From the NCBI RefSeq assembly GCF_044457565.1, contig NZ_JBITGZ010000012.1, forward strand, positions 62,001 to 126,000: a DNA stretch of 64,000 nt. The letters run 5' to 3'. The DNA is from Kitasatospora sp044457565. GTDB taxonomy: Bacteria > Actinomycetota > Actinomycetes > Streptomycetales > Streptomycetaceae. A model generated the notes under the pieces. That model worked only from the letters and a program-made list of their open reading frames with translations. It was not told where the DNA came from and made no database searches. The stretch's first letter is position 1. Each line of letters begins with the position of its first letter. Of the stretch, positions 17,631 to 26,302 are shown piece after piece. The position numbers were made by a program, and so were the translations under genes.

Positions 17631-17662
17631 GACCCCATCGCGACAGCCGTCGCGGTGGGGTC
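17631..17662 (+). terminator. Terminator of the MFS gene
   Basis: Fourteen-base arms (17631-17644, 17649-17662, one T-G pair) enclose a 4-nt loop and are followed by ATTTCATT. Confidence 0.8.
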
Positions 17663-17707
17663 ATTTCATTATCGGAATTGCCAGCAAGTATTGACACTTC
17701 GTGTGCA

Positions 17708-17738
17708 TAGACAAATTGCCGCCGCTTCGCCCTATGAT
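17708..17738 (+). promoter_or_regulatory. Promoter of the EF-hand gene
   Basis: TAGACA (17708-17713) and TATGAT (17733-17738) are 19 bp apart. A consensus TTGACA also occurs at 17691-17696 but is not well spaced from a -10 box. Confidence 0.5.
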
Positions 17739-17784
17739 TCGGAGCGTCAGAAATCCGCACCGGCGAACCGACCGAGGGGCGACA

Positions 17785-17982
17785 ATGAGCGAGTCCAAGC
17801 GTGCGCAGTTCGAGGAGATCGACACCGACGGCGACGGCTTCATCACGGCCGACGAGCTGAAGATCTACCTCCAGCAGAACCCCAAGGTCAGCGACGCCAA
17901 CGCGGCCGCGACCTTCAACTTCGCCGACGACAACGGCGACCAGCAGATCAGCTTCGAAGAGTTCACCGCGTTCATCAAGTAG
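17785..17982 (+). CDS. Small EF-hand calcium-binding protein
   Basis: The 65-residue protein contains two complete EF-hands. Loop 1 is DTDGDGFITADE (residues 12-23) and loop 2 is DDNGDQQISFEE (residues 48-59). Each has acidic residues at positions 1, 3 and 12 and Gly at 6 or 4. It resembles calerythrin/CabD-like proteins of streptomycetes, which buffer or sense calcium in the cytoplasm. The ATG at 17785 is preceded by GAGGGG; an upstream in-frame GTG at 17701 lies in the promoter and is rejected. The gene stands alone between two terminators. Confidence 0.92.
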   Translation: MSESKRAQFEEIDTDGDGFITADELKIYLQQNPKVSDANAAATFNFADDNGDQQISFEEFTAFIK

Positions 17983-17990
17983 CGCGATGA

Positions 17991-18027
17991 CGGAATGGCC
18001 TGCCGGACCATCCGGCAGGCCATTCCG
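17991..18027. terminator. Bidirectional terminator between EF-hand gene and mutY
   Basis: Seventeen-base perfect arms (17991-18007, 18011-18027) surround a CCA loop between two convergent genes. Confidence 0.9.
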
Positions 18028-18033
18028 AATGTC

Positions 18034-18939
18034 CTACTGCGGCAGCCGGTAAACGCCCTGGGCGACCGGCTCCACCAGACCGTCGGCGACCAGACCGTCC
18101 AGCGCGCGGGCCCGCTGCACCGGCTCGGGCCACACCGCGTCCAGCCGCGCCTGCTCCACCTCGCCGTGGGCCTCCCGCAGCACCGCGAGCAGCATGCCGC
18201 GCACCTGCCGGTCCGTCCCCTCGTAGGACTGCCCCCGCCGGGCCGGGCCCTCGTACGGCGGCCGGCCCGCGAGCTGCCAGGCGCAGTGCCGCCGCAGCGG
18301 GCACTGCCCGCACTCGGGGCTGCGCGCCGTGCAGACCAGCGCTCCCAGCTCCATCACGCCCACCGCCCAGGCCGCGGCCCGCTCCGCGGACTCCGGCAGC
18401 AGCGCGGTCGCGGTGCGGCGCTCGGCGGCCGTGGTCGCCTGCGCGGGGTACTCCACGCCCGTCACCGCCCGCGCGATGACCCGGCGGACGTTGGTGTCCA
18501 GCACCACGTGGCGCCGGCGGAAGGCGAACGAGGCCACCGCGGCCGCCGTGTACTCGCCCACGCCCGGCAGCGCGAGCAGTGCGGCGTGGTCGTCCGGCAC
18601 CTGGCCGCCGTGCTGCTCGGTGATGGCGGTGGCGGCCGCGTGCAGGCGCAGTGCCCGGCGCGGGTAGCCGAGCCGCCCCCACATCCGGACGGCCTCGCCG
18701 GGCGCGTCCGCCGCCAGCGCCGCGGGTGTCGGCCAGCGCAGCAGCCACGCCTCGTACGCCGGCAGCACCCGCTTGACCGGGGTCTGCTGGAGCATGAACT
18801 CGCTCACCATCACCGCCCAGGGCGAGGCGTCGGGAGCGCGCCAGGGCAGGTCGCGCGCGTTGACCTCGTACCAGCCGAGGACGGTCGAGTGCAGCAGCGG
18901 CGCGGGCGCGGTGGGAACGGTGGAGGAGATAGCAGCCAT
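18034..18939 (-). CDS. mutY: A/G-specific adenine DNA glycosylase MutY
   Basis: The 301-residue enzyme removes adenine mispaired with 8-oxoguanine. MVSEFMLQQTPV carries the catalytic Glu (residue 47). LPGVGEYTAAAVASFAF is the helix-hairpin-helix, and LDTNVRRVIAR supplies the catalytic Asp (148). The [4Fe-4S] cluster cysteines are C203, C210, C213 and C219 with spacing 6-2-5. The C-terminal NUDIX-like 8-oxoG recognition domain of E. coli MutY is much reduced, as is common in actinomycetes. ATG at 18939 is preferred to an upstream start at 19050, which would add a Pro/Gly-rich stretch without family support. The gene is divergent from a membrane-protein gene. Confidence 0.95.
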   Translation of the reverse strand: MAAISSTVPTAPAPLLHSTVLGWYEVNARDLPWRAPDASPWAVMVSEFMLQQTPVKRVLPAYEAWLLRWPTPAALAADAPGEAVRMWGRLGYPRRALRLHAAATAITEQHGGQVPDDHAALLALPGVGEYTAAAVASFAFRRRHVVLDTNVRRVIARAVTGVEYPAQATTAAERRTATALLPESAERAAAWAVGVMELGALVCTARSPECGQCPLRRHCAWQLAGRPPYEGPARRGQSYEGTDRQVRGMLLAVLREAHGEVEQARLDAVWPEPVQRARALDGLVADGLVEPVAQGVYRLPQ

Positions 18940-19209
18940 GACACCCCGATCCTCCCACGGCGGGCCCGCCCGGCGGAGCCATCCGCCCGGACCGGGCGGG
19001 GCCTGGCGGGGCCGGCAGGCGGGGTGGGTGTGCCGACCGGGGTGGGACATCCGCCCGGCGGCGGGACGTGGACGGGGCTGCCCCCGGGCGGGTCACGGCG
19101 GCCTCCGCCGGACGGTTCACGGGCTCCCCCGGACGGACCAAATGGCGGATCATGTGAAGGAAGGGGCGACAGTGCGGTGTTGGTGCGTCAAGGGACGCAC
19201 ACTCTCTCG

Positions 19210-19215
19210 TAGAGT
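19210..19215 (+). promoter_or_regulatory. -10 box of the 19222 gene, leaderless arrangement
   Basis: TAGAGT ends 6 nt before the GTG at 19222. No Shine-Dalgarno sequence is present. Confidence 0.4.
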
Positions 19216-19221
19216 TTGCCC

Positions 19222-20145
19222 GTGCCCTCTCTGCGTCAACCCGTGGGACCGCTGCCGGCTTCGATCTACTGGCGTCGGCGCGTCGTCGTGCTCGCAGCCG
19301 TGGCCGCGGTCGTCGCCCTGATCGCCTGGCTGATGTCCGATCAGGGAGGAGGCGCACCCGGCGGCAAGACCGCGCAGCCACTCCCGACCCCGGCTCAGTC
19401 CATCACCCCGGGGGCCTCCCCCAGCGGGCCGGCGAACACCAACCGGCCGGGCGGCTCCGGCGGCTCCTCGTCCGGCGGTGCCTCGACCGGCGCCACGACC
19501 GGCGGCGGCTCGACCACCGGCGGTGGCGTGTCCGGCTCCGGCGGCGGGGACGTCAGCCTGACCGGCGGCGGCTCCGGCGGTACGGGCGGCGGCGCCACCG
19601 CGCCCTCGCCCGGCGGCACCGGCGCCGGGAGCAGCGGCGGTTCGGCTGGCGGCGGGGCCACCGGCGGCGCCGGCGGCACGACGGGCGGCGGCAACGGCGC
19701 TCCCCCGGTGAACACCACCGAGGTGATGGCCCTCCCGGTGTGCGCCTCCTCGCAGGTGACGCTGGAGCTGGCGAGCGCTCAGAACGCCTACCAGCCGAAG
19801 GAGAAGCCCCGGCTCACACTGACCGTGCACAACGCGGCGGGCGCCGCCAACTGCCGCGTCGACCTCGGCCGGGCCACCTCGTTGATCACCGTGACGGCGA
19901 TCAACGGCGAGCGGATCTGGTCCTCCGGCGACTGCCCGACCGACCGTCAGAGCAGCTGGGTTCAGATCCCCGCGGGCAGCGGCCTGACCGAGACCTTCAC
20001 CTGGGACCGTAGCCGCAGCAAGCAGCAGTGCGCCTCCGCCGACCCGACCACCGCGCCGGCCGGGAACTACCTGGTGGTCGCGGAGCTGGCCGGCCTGTCC
20101 GGCGGCCAGGTGTCCGCCCGCTCCTCGATCCACCTGGAGAGCTGA
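19222..20145 (+). CDS. Membrane-anchored protein with Gly/Ser/Thr-rich stalk and C-terminal beta domain
   Basis: The protein has 307 residues. A single transmembrane helix (VVVLAAVAAVVALIAWLM, about residues 24-41) follows a short basic N-terminus, so most of it should be outside the cell. Residues about 45-165 are Gly/Ser/Thr low complexity. The last ~135 residues look like a folded beta-sandwich (VTLELASAQNAYQPKEKPRLTLTVHN, then ITVTAINGERIW) with paired cysteines at C173, C210 and C230. I do not recognise a named family. Start alternatives are TTG at 19216 and GTG at 19222; I prefer GTG because a -10 box ends 6 nt before it. It is divergent from mutY and followed by a terminator shared with the convergent disA. 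Confidence 0.7.
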   Translation: MPSLRQPVGPLPASIYWRRRVVVLAAVAAVVALIAWLMSDQGGGAPGGKTAQPLPTPAQSITPGASPSGPANTNRPGGSGGSSSGGASTGATTGGGSTTGGGVSGSGGGDVSLTGGGSGGTGGGATAPSPGGTGAGSSGGSAGGGATGGAGGTTGGGNGAPPVNTTEVMALPVCASSQVTLELASAQNAYQPKEKPRLTLTVHNAAGAANCRVDLGRATSLITVTAINGERIWSSGDCPTDRQSSWVQIPAGSGLTETFTWDRSRSKQQCASADPTTAPAGNYLVVAELAGLSGGQVSARSSIHLES

Positions 20146-20178
20146 GCCGCCGCGCACGCGGCCGGACGCACACCCGTG

Positions 20179-20217
20179 TGAAGGGCCCCCGGGGGACGAC
20201 TCCCCGGGGGCCCTTCA
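20179..20217. terminator. Bidirectional terminator between the 19222 gene and disA
   Basis: Sixteen-base perfect arms (20179-20194, 20202-20217) surround GGACGACT-like loop bases. Confidence 0.88.
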
Positions 20218-20312
20218 GGTGTCTCGACCGGCCATCGTCGGCCGGTGCCGTCGGCCGGTGCCGTCGGTCGTGCGGCGAGCCGTGCGCCGTCGGCCGACCG
20301 GTCGGCCACGCG

Positions 20313-21419
20313 TCAGACGTAGCGCTCCAGGATGGACGATTCAGCAAGCCGCGACAGGCCCTCGCGCACCGAGCGGGCCCGCGTCTCGCCGACGCCCTCG
20401 ACCGTCTGCAGGTCGTCGATGCTGGCCGCGAGCAGCTTCTGCAACCCGCCGAAGTGCTCGACCAGCCGCTCTATCACGGTGTTGGGCAACCGTGGGATCT
20501 TGGCCAGCAGGCGGTAGCCGCGTGGGGAGACCGCGGAGTCCAGCGACTCCGGCGAGCCCGAGTAGCCGAGCGCCTTGGCGACGGTCTGGAGGTCGAGCAG
20601 CTCCGCGTGGGTCAGCGCCTCCAGGTCGGCGAGCACCTCGGGCACCGTCCGGCCGCGCTTGGCGGCCCGCTCCGGGAAGTAGTCGCGGGCGACCAGCTCG
20701 CGTTCCGGCTCGACGCCCTGGATCAGCTCGTCCAGCTGGAGCGAGAGCAGTCGGCCGTCGGTGCCGAGCTCCAGCACGTAGCCGGCGATCTCGGTGGCGA
20801 TCAGCCGGACCATCTCCAGCCGCTGGGCGACGGCCGTGACGTCCCGGACGGTCACCAGGTCCTCGATCTCCAGTGCGGAGAGCGTGCCGGCGACCTCGTC
20901 CAGGCGCAGCTTGTAGCGCTCCAGGGTGGCCAGCGCCTGGTTGGCGCGGGAGAGGACCGTGGTGGAGTCCTCCAGGACGCGACGCGTCCCGTTGACGTAC
21001 ATCGCGATCAGCCGCATCGAGTGCGAGACGGCGACCACCGGGTAGCCGGTCTGCAGGTTGACCCGCTCCGCGGTGCGGTGGCGGGTGCCGGTCTCGTCGG
21101 TGGGGATGGTCGAGTCCGGCATCAGGTGCACCCCGGCCCGGACGATCTTGGTGATGTCCTTGTCCAGCACCACCGCGCCGTCGAGCTTGCACAGCTCGCG
21201 CAGCCGGGTGGCGGTGAACTCCACGTCCAGGACGAATCCGCCCGTGCAGATCGACTCGACGGTCTTGTCGAAGCCGAGCACGATCAGCCCGCCCGTGTTG
21301 GCCCGCAGCACCCGCTCCAGGCCGTCGCGCAGCCCCGTCCCGGGAGCGATGGCACTGAGGGAAGCCCGCAGCAGGGCTTCCTCACGGGAGGACTTGTCCG
21401 CCCGGTCGCTGGCTGCCAC
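20313..21419 (-). CDS. disA: DNA integrity scanning diadenylate cyclase DisA
   Basis: The 368-residue enzyme makes the second messenger c-di-AMP from two ATP. The DAC domain carries DGA (residues 80-82) and RHR (113-115) in LDGAVVLD and GTRHRTAERV, both required for catalysis. The middle helical region and the C-terminal helix-hairpin-helix DNA-binding domain (VEGVGETRARSVREGL, about residues 335-350) are intact. DisA scans DNA and lowers c-di-AMP output at branched structures. In streptomycetes c-di-AMP controls osmotic balance and development. radA, whose product restrains DisA in Bacillus, lies upstream on the same strand with a 287-bp gap that has its own AT-rich promoter region. GTG at 21419 has GGAGGAG upstream. 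Confidence 0.97.
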   Translation of the reverse strand: MAASDRADKSSREEALLRASLSAIAPGTGLRDGLERVLRANTGGLIVLGFDKTVESICTGGFVLDVEFTATRLRELCKLDGAVVLDKDITKIVRAGVHLMPDSTIPTDETGTRHRTAERVNLQTGYPVVAVSHSMRLIAMYVNGTRRVLEDSTTVLSRANQALATLERYKLRLDEVAGTLSALEIEDLVTVRDVTAVAQRLEMVRLIATEIAGYVLELGTDGRLLSLQLDELIQGVEPERELVARDYFPERAAKRGRTVPEVLADLEALTHAELLDLQTVAKALGYSGSPESLDSAVSPRGYRLLAKIPRLPNTVIERLVEHFGGLQKLLAASIDDLQTVEGVGETRARSVREGLSRLAESSILERYV

Positions 21420-21503
21420 GTGACTCCTCCGGTCGACCCGTGCCGTGCGCCTCGCGCCCTGCGCCGGCCAACGGTCTGTCGCTTATTACTGCCTTATTGC
21501 CAA

Positions 21504-21523
21504 TTAGACAGGGGAAAGTCTAA
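21504..21523. promoter_or_regulatory. TTAGAC-N8-GTCTAA inverted repeat upstream of disA
   Basis: Perfect 6-bp arms lie in an AT-rich stretch (21480-21535) within the radA-disA gap, about 85 bp before the disA start. On the minus strand TTAGAC could also serve as a -35 box. It does not match the actinobacterial LexA box. Confidence 0.4.
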
Positions 21524-21706
21524 CTGCGTGCGGCATTAGCAGGGCCTGGGTCAGCCCAGTTCGTGGGATCGACCCCGCACGGGCGGCCTCCGGAGGGGTG
21601 GGCGGCCCGCCGCGGGAGCCCCGTGACGGCCGGAACCGGGGCCCCGGCAGGCCCAGTTCGCCGGCCCCCGGGGCGGGCCCGGCGGCCCGCGACGACCCGC
21701 CGGCGG

Positions 21707-23182
21707 CTAGTCCAGCGGCTCCCAGCCCTCCATCAGCTCCTCGGGGAACGCGGCCACGGGCGCCTGCCGGGGCGCGGGCGGCGCCTCGGTACGGGGCTTG
21801 GCGGCGGCCCGGCGCCGGCCCGGGATGGCCCGCAGCGCCTCGCCGATGTCCGCCACCTCGACCACCTTCATCCCGGGCGGCACCTTGCCCGGGTCCGGCG
21901 GCACCAGGGCATGGGTGAAGCCCAGGCGGTGTGCCTCGGCCAGCCGCCGCTGCACGCCCGTCACCCGGCGGACCTCGCCCGCCAGGCCCACCTCGCCGAT
22001 CGCCACCAGGTTGCTCGGCAGCGGGGTGTCGGAGGAGGAGCTGGCCACCGCCAGCGCGATCGCGAGGTCCGCCGACGGCTCGGTCAGCTTCACCCCGCCC
22101 ACCGTGGCGGTGTAGATGTCCTGTTTGCCGAGTTTGACCCCGCCGTGCCGCTCGACCACCGCGAGGATCATCGCGATCCGGGGCGACTCCAGGCCGGAGG
22201 TGGTGCGCCGGGGCGAGGGGATCTGCGAATCAACCATCAGCGCCTGCACCTCGGCCACCAGCGGACGCCGGCCCTCCAGCGTGACGGTGAGGCAGGTGCC
22301 CGGGACGGGCTTGTCACGCCTGGTCAGGAACAGACCGGACGGATCGGCCAGGCCCACGATGCCCTCGTCGTGCAGCTCGAAGCAGCCGACCTCGTCGGTG
22401 GCCCCGTACCTGTTCTTGATCCCCCGGATGATCCGCAGCCGGGCGTGGCGGTCCCCCTCGAAGCTGAGCACCACGTCGACCAGGTGCTCCAGCAGGCGGG
22501 GGCCGGCGATCGAGCCGTCCTTGGTGACGTGGCCCACCAGCAGCGTGGCCATGCCGCGGTCCTTGGACGCCCGGATCAGCGCCCCGGCCACCTCGCGGAC
22601 CTGGGCCGGCCCGCCGGGCGCGCCGTCCAGCTCGGCCGAGGCGATGGTCTGCACCGAGTCCAGGATCAGCAGCCCCGGGCCGACCTGGTCGATGTGCCCG
22701 AGGACGGCACCGAGGTCGGACTCCGCGGCCAGGTAGAGATGGTCGGAGAGTGCCTTGATCCGGTCGGCGCGCAGCCGGACCTGGCCGGCCGACTCCTCAC
22801 CGGTGACGTACAGCGTGCGGTGCCGGTCACTGGCGGCCTTGGCGGCGACGTCGAGCAGGAGCGTCGACTTCCCGACGCCGGGCTCGCCGGCGAGCAGCAC
22901 CACGGCCCCGGGCACCAGCCCGCCGCCGAGCACCCGGTCGAGTTCGGGCACACCGGTGCTGCGGGCGGTCGCGACCTGGCCGTCCACCTGGCCGATCGGG
23001 CGCGCCGGGGAGCTCACCGGCCCGGCGGCGGTGGTCCGGATCGGCACCGCGCCGTACTCCTCGACCGTGCCCCAGGCGTTGCACTCGGGGCACCGGCCGA
23101 CCCACTTGGGGAGCTGGTTGCCGCACTCCGTGCAGCGGTACGCCGGGCGGGGCTTGGCGGTGGTCTTGGTACGGGCTGCCAT
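21707..23182 (-). CDS. radA: DNA repair protein RadA
   Basis: The 491-residue RecA-like ATPase drives branch migration in recombination. The N-terminal zinc finger has C17, C20, C31 and C34 (CTEC...CPEC). Walker A is GEPGVGKST at residues 99-107. The RadA-specific KNRYG motif is in IKNRYGATDEVG, and the C-terminal third is the Lon-protease-like domain (AIALAVASSSSDTPLP, VGLAGEVRRV). ATG at 23182 is chosen because the conserved zinc-finger N-terminus follows. TACGGT (23194-23189 on the minus strand) ends 6 nt before it, predicting a leaderless mRNA. The next gene on the strand is disA, its functional partner in Bacillus. Confidence 0.97.
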   Translation of the reverse strand: MAARTKTTAKPRPAYRCTECGNQLPKWVGRCPECNAWGTVEEYGAVPIRTTAAGPVSSPARPIGQVDGQVATARSTGVPELDRVLGGGLVPGAVVLLAGEPGVGKSTLLLDVAAKAASDRHRTLYVTGEESAGQVRLRADRIKALSDHLYLAAESDLGAVLGHIDQVGPGLLILDSVQTIASAELDGAPGGPAQVREVAGALIRASKDRGMATLLVGHVTKDGSIAGPRLLEHLVDVVLSFEGDRHARLRIIRGIKNRYGATDEVGCFELHDEGIVGLADPSGLFLTRRDKPVPGTCLTVTLEGRRPLVAEVQALMVDSQIPSPRRTTSGLESPRIAMILAVVERHGGVKLGKQDIYTATVGGVKLTEPSADLAIALAVASSSSDTPLPSNLVAIGEVGLAGEVRRVTGVQRRLAEAHRLGFTHALVPPDPGKVPPGMKVVEVADIGEALRAIPGRRRAAAKPRTEAPPAPRQAPVAAFPEELMEGWEPLD

Positions 23183-23188
23183 GCGGCC

Positions 23189-23194
23189 ACCGTA
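23189..23194 (-). promoter_or_regulatory. radA -10 box, leaderless arrangement
   Basis: TACGGT on the minus strand ends 6 nt before the ATG of radA. Confidence 0.4.
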
Positions 23195-23278
23195 GCGCCT
23201 GCCTCCGACAAGCCGGCCCGCGCGCGGCGCCGCACACGCGCCGGGGGCGTCCGCTCCGGAGGTCACCGCTCGGTCGGC

Positions 23279-23344
23279 GTTGTTACCCGAAAGAAGTACA
23301 ACAACGGCGAATCGCCCGAGTGCCGCCCCTGGCGTCTCTACCGT
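23279..23344 (+). promoter_or_regulatory. Promoter region of the sigma-like/BACON gene
   Basis: GTTGTT (23279-23284) and AACAAC (23300-23305) form an inverted repeat. TACCGT (23339-23344) ends 7 nt before the GTG at 23352, a leaderless arrangement. Confidence 0.4.
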
Positions 23345-23351
23345 CGGGCGG

Positions 23352-25325
23352 GTGACAACGAGTGCTGAGAGATCGCACGACGCCGTGCTCGCGGCCTACG
23401 ACCGCCAGCTGGACGGCCTGTTCACCTACTGCCTGTCGGTGCTGTGCGAACACGACGCCGCCGTGGCCGCCGTCCGCGAGGTCCGCGAGCTGGCGCTGCG
23501 GCACGGCTGCCGGCTGGCCGAGCCGGGCCTGGTACGGGCCTGGCTGTACGCGCTCGCCCGCTACTGCTGCCTGTACCGGCTGGAGCGCGGCCCCGGCATC
23601 GCGGGCCCGCCGCCCGGCCCGCTCCTGGCCGCGCAGCGCCGCCGCGAGCTGGCCTCGCTGGCCTGGCCCGAGGCGGCCGGCACGGATCCGGAGCAGCGCG
23701 AGGCGCTGGAGCTCTCCGTCCGCCACCGGCTCAGCCCGATCGAGGTGGCGGCGGTGCTGGGTGTGCCCGGCGACACCGTCCGCGCCCTGCTGGCCTCGGC
23801 CGGCGCCGAGGTCGGGCGGACCAGGGCCGCGCTGCTGGTGCTGGGCGTGGGCAGCTGCCCGGAACTGAACCGCCTCGGCGGGGCCGGGGCGGAGAGCTGG
23901 CGCGAGTGGGTGCTCGGCCCGGCGCTGCGCCGCGAACTGGTGCAGCACGTGGTGGAGTGCCCGACCTGCCGGGGTACGGCGGAGCGGGTGGCGGGCGAGG
24001 TCGCTGAGGGCCTGGCCGGGATGCCGGGCCTGTGCGTGCTGACCGCCCCGGTGCCGGCGCGGGTCGGCACACCCCGTGCGGAGGGCCCGCCGCCGACCCG
24101 CCCCTCGGCCGGAGCGGCCTTCCTGTCCGGCGCCGCCGCCGGACGGCGGGCGGCGAGGCAGCCGGCCTCGGCGGCGGGCGAGGAGCCGGGCCTGCGGTTC
24201 GACCCGCGTGGCTTCCCCCGCCACCGGGCCCCGGGCCCGACCCGGTCGGTGGCGGTGCGTCAGCGGGTGCTGACCACGGGCGTGCTGGCCGCCGTGCTGG
24301 CCGCGCCGGTGGTGGCGCTGTGGGCCGGGCACGGCGGCGGGGACGGTCCGGGCTCGGCGGCGACGGTCTCCTCCGTCCGCGTGGACTCGGCCGGGCAGCC
24401 GGAGGCCGGGCCCGGCGGCGGCCCGCAGGAGCCGGCCGGCGCCGCGGCCACCGGGCGCCCGGCGCCGACGGCCGGCGGGGGCCGGCCCTTCGTGCCGGCC
24501 GCCGCGGGCAACGGGCACGTCGGCCCCCAGGTGGCCGGGCTCGAACTGGCCGGGGTGCCGGGTGGAGAAACGTTGTTCCCCAGGATTCAGGGTCCGCTGG
24601 TCCCCGTACCGGCCATCGGCTCGGCACCGCTCGACAGCCCCCGGCTCAAGTCGGAGCCCGTGCCCGCCACCCCGCCCGCCGGCACCGCCACCGCACCCGT
24701 CGGACAGCTCACCGTGGAGGCCGCCGAGTACGGCAGCCGGACGGTGATCACCCTCACCAACTCCGGCGGGACGGAGATCCGCTGGCACGCCGCGGTGGAC
24801 GTGGCCTGGCTCCGGCTGAGCCGGGACGCCGGGACGCTCGCCCCCGGGCAGCGGCTCACCATCACGGTGACGGTCGACGAGGAGCGCGCCCCGGACCGCC
24901 CGTGGACGGCCAGGATCGCGCTGCCGCCCTCGCAGGCCGTGGTCTCCCTGGAGGGCGGCCCGCAGCACCACGGCGGCTCCTCCCCCGCCCCCGCCGACCC
25001 CGGCACCCCGCCCGGGCAGGTCACCCCGGGCCCTGCGCCCACCGCCACGGCCACCGCCGCGCCCACCGCGACGCCGACCCACACCCCGCAGCCGACCCAC
25101 ACCCCCGCCCCGACGCCCACCGGCACCCCCTCGGCCAGCCCGACGGCCGCGCCGCCCAGCGGCAGCCCCACCGCGACCGCCACGCCCACCGGCACGCCGC
25201 CCGCGTCCTCGTCCCCCCGCTCCTCCGGCCCGTCCGGACCGTCCGGCCCGTCCGGCTCCTCCGCAACGCCCGCCGCGCCGTCCGCTGCCGGCCGCGCAGC
25301 CTCGCCCTCCGCCGGCCCGCGCTGA
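23352..25325 (+). CDS. Fusion of a sigma-factor-like domain, one membrane helix and a BACON domain
   Basis: The protein has 657 residues. Residues 1-190 resemble an ECF-type sigma factor: a helical region-2-like part (AAYDRQLDGLFTYCLSVL, VRAWLYALARYCCLYRLERG) and a region-4-like helix-turn-helix (LSPIEVAAVLGVPGDTVRALLASAG). A CPTC pair near residue 205 recalls a zinc-finger anti-sigma motif. A transmembrane helix (VLTTGVLAAVLAAPVVALW) is near residues 304-322. Beyond it a BACON-like beta domain (ITLTNSGGTEIRWHAAVDVAWLRLSRDAGTLAPGQ) spans about residues 460-540, followed by a long Pro/Thr/Ser tail. The topology suggests a cytoplasmic DNA- or polymerase-binding part linked to an extracellular carbohydrate- or mucin-type binding part. 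The role is unknown. Confidence 0.75.
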   Translation: MTTSAERSHDAVLAAYDRQLDGLFTYCLSVLCEHDAAVAAVREVRELALRHGCRLAEPGLVRAWLYALARYCCLYRLERGPGIAGPPPGPLLAAQRRRELASLAWPEAAGTDPEQREALELSVRHRLSPIEVAAVLGVPGDTVRALLASAGAEVGRTRAALLVLGVGSCPELNRLGGAGAESWREWVLGPALRRELVQHVVECPTCRGTAERVAGEVAEGLAGMPGLCVLTAPVPARVGTPRAEGPPPTRPSAGAAFLSGAAAGRRAARQPASAAGEEPGLRFDPRGFPRHRAPGPTRSVAVRQRVLTTGVLAAVLAAPVVALWAGHGGGDGPGSAATVSSVRVDSAGQPEAGPGGGPQEPAGAAATGRPAPTAGGGRPFVPAAAGNGHVGPQVAGLELAGVPGGETLFPRIQGPLVPVPAIGSAPLDSPRLKSEPVPATPPAGTATAPVGQLTVEAAEYGSRTVITLTNSGGTEIRWHAAVDVAWLRLSRDAGTLAPGQRLTITVTVDEERAPDRPWTARIALPPSQAVVSLEGGPQHHGGSSPAPADPGTPPGQVTPGPAPTATATAAPTATPTHTPQPTHTPAPTPTGTPSASPTAAPPSGSPTATATPTGTPPASSSPRSSGPSGPSGPSGSSATPAAPSAAGRAASPSAGPR

Positions 25326-25515
25326 CGGCGGGCGGGGCGCTGCCGGGGACCGGTTGGAGCGGGATTCGCCGTCGCGCGCCGGGTGGCCGGTCCGCACGCC
25401 GGGGTTCGCGCCGTCGCACCCTCGGGCCCTCGCGCCCCGGATCGTCGCGGCACTCCGGCCGGCACGCATCACCCCCGATGCCGTCATGCCGTCATGCCGT
25501 CCGGCGCGATCGCCG
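25326..25515. terminator. Convergent gap with octamer array and hairpin
   Basis: ATGCCGTC is repeated three times in tandem at 25478-25501. CGCGATCGCC (25505-25514) pairs with GGCGATCGCG (25531-25540, inside the following gene's end), which may terminate transcription from both sides. Confidence 0.45.
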
Positions 25516-26187
25516 TCAGGTCGTCAGGCCGGCGATCGCGTCACCGACGTACTCCGCGCCGAGGACGACCAGGACGACGATCAAGATCGCCGAGTTGTGA
25601 GCCGACATCCAGGCCCGCCACTCCCCCAGCACCCGCGCCGACCCGTCCCCGCCGAACAGCTGGACGCCCAGTGGCAGCAGGGTGCAGAGCGAGCCGATCA
25701 GCACCATCAGCGCGACGGCCACGGCCCTTCCCCCGGCAGTGGCCGTGCTGGTCGCGATGGAGAGGGCCCCGCCCGCCGCCAGCACCAGGTTCTTCGGGTT
25801 CGCGGCCATCAGGCCGCCCGCGAGGCCGACCGCCCGGGCCGGGGTGAGGCGGTCGACCGTCTGCATCCACCTGGGCGGACCGTGGACGTGCCCCTCGCGC
25901 GGCCGGTCACGCCACTGCCCGGCGCCCATCAGCAGGAGCAGCGCGCCCAGCGCGAGCCTGAGCCACCAGGCCCAGTCGGGCACGGGCCCCGGGGTGTCCG
26001 GGCCGGTCCCGAGGAGCACCACCGCCGTGATCACGGCGGCCAGGGCGAGCGCCCACCCGGCGCTGAAGGCCAGACCGTTCGCCCGGCCCCGGGGCGTGGC
26101 CGGCATCAGGATCATCGCGATCAGCGGCACCGGGCTGAGGGCGATGCCCACCGCGGAGGCCAGCATCTGGCCGATCGCGTCGCCCAT
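25516..26187 (-). CDS. GAP-family (SfLAP-like) integral membrane protein
   Basis: The 223-residue protein has about six transmembrane helices. It starts MGDAIGQMLASAVGIALSPVPLIAMILML-like and contains TPRGRANGLAFSAGWALALA and ANPKNLVLAAGGALS. These segments are characteristic of the Sap/GAP family of LysE-related exporters; the mycobacterial relative is linked to glycopeptidolipid transport. The substrate here is unknown. The ATG at 26187 follows GAGGAGAGGAG and an upstream in-frame start at 26241 is rejected. It lies downstream of two DUF1254 genes on the same strand with a 115-bp gap, so co-expression is possible. Confidence 0.8.
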   Translation of the reverse strand: MGDAIGQMLASAVGIALSPVPLIAMILMPATPRGRANGLAFSAGWALALAAVITAVVLLGTGPDTPGPVPDWAWWLRLALGALLLLMGAGQWRDRPREGHVHGPPRWMQTVDRLTPARAVGLAGGLMAANPKNLVLAAGGALSIATSTATAGGRAVAVALMVLIGSLCTLLPLGVQLFGGDGSARVLGEWRAWMSAHNSAILIVVLVVLGAEYVGDAIAGLTT

Positions 26188-26302
26188 CCCGGCGCTCCTC
26201 TCCTCACCCGGCTCCTCTGCTCGCCCGGCCGCTCTCCTCACCCGGCCGCCGGGGCACGCCGCCCCACCGCCGACCCCACGCGGCCGCCGCCGCGGGAGTC
26301 GC

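Noticed and set aside
15850..17760. Long minus-strand frame opposite the MFS gene
   Set aside because: Composition is repetitive Gly/Arg/Asp/Glu and the plus strand encodes a clear MFS transporter.
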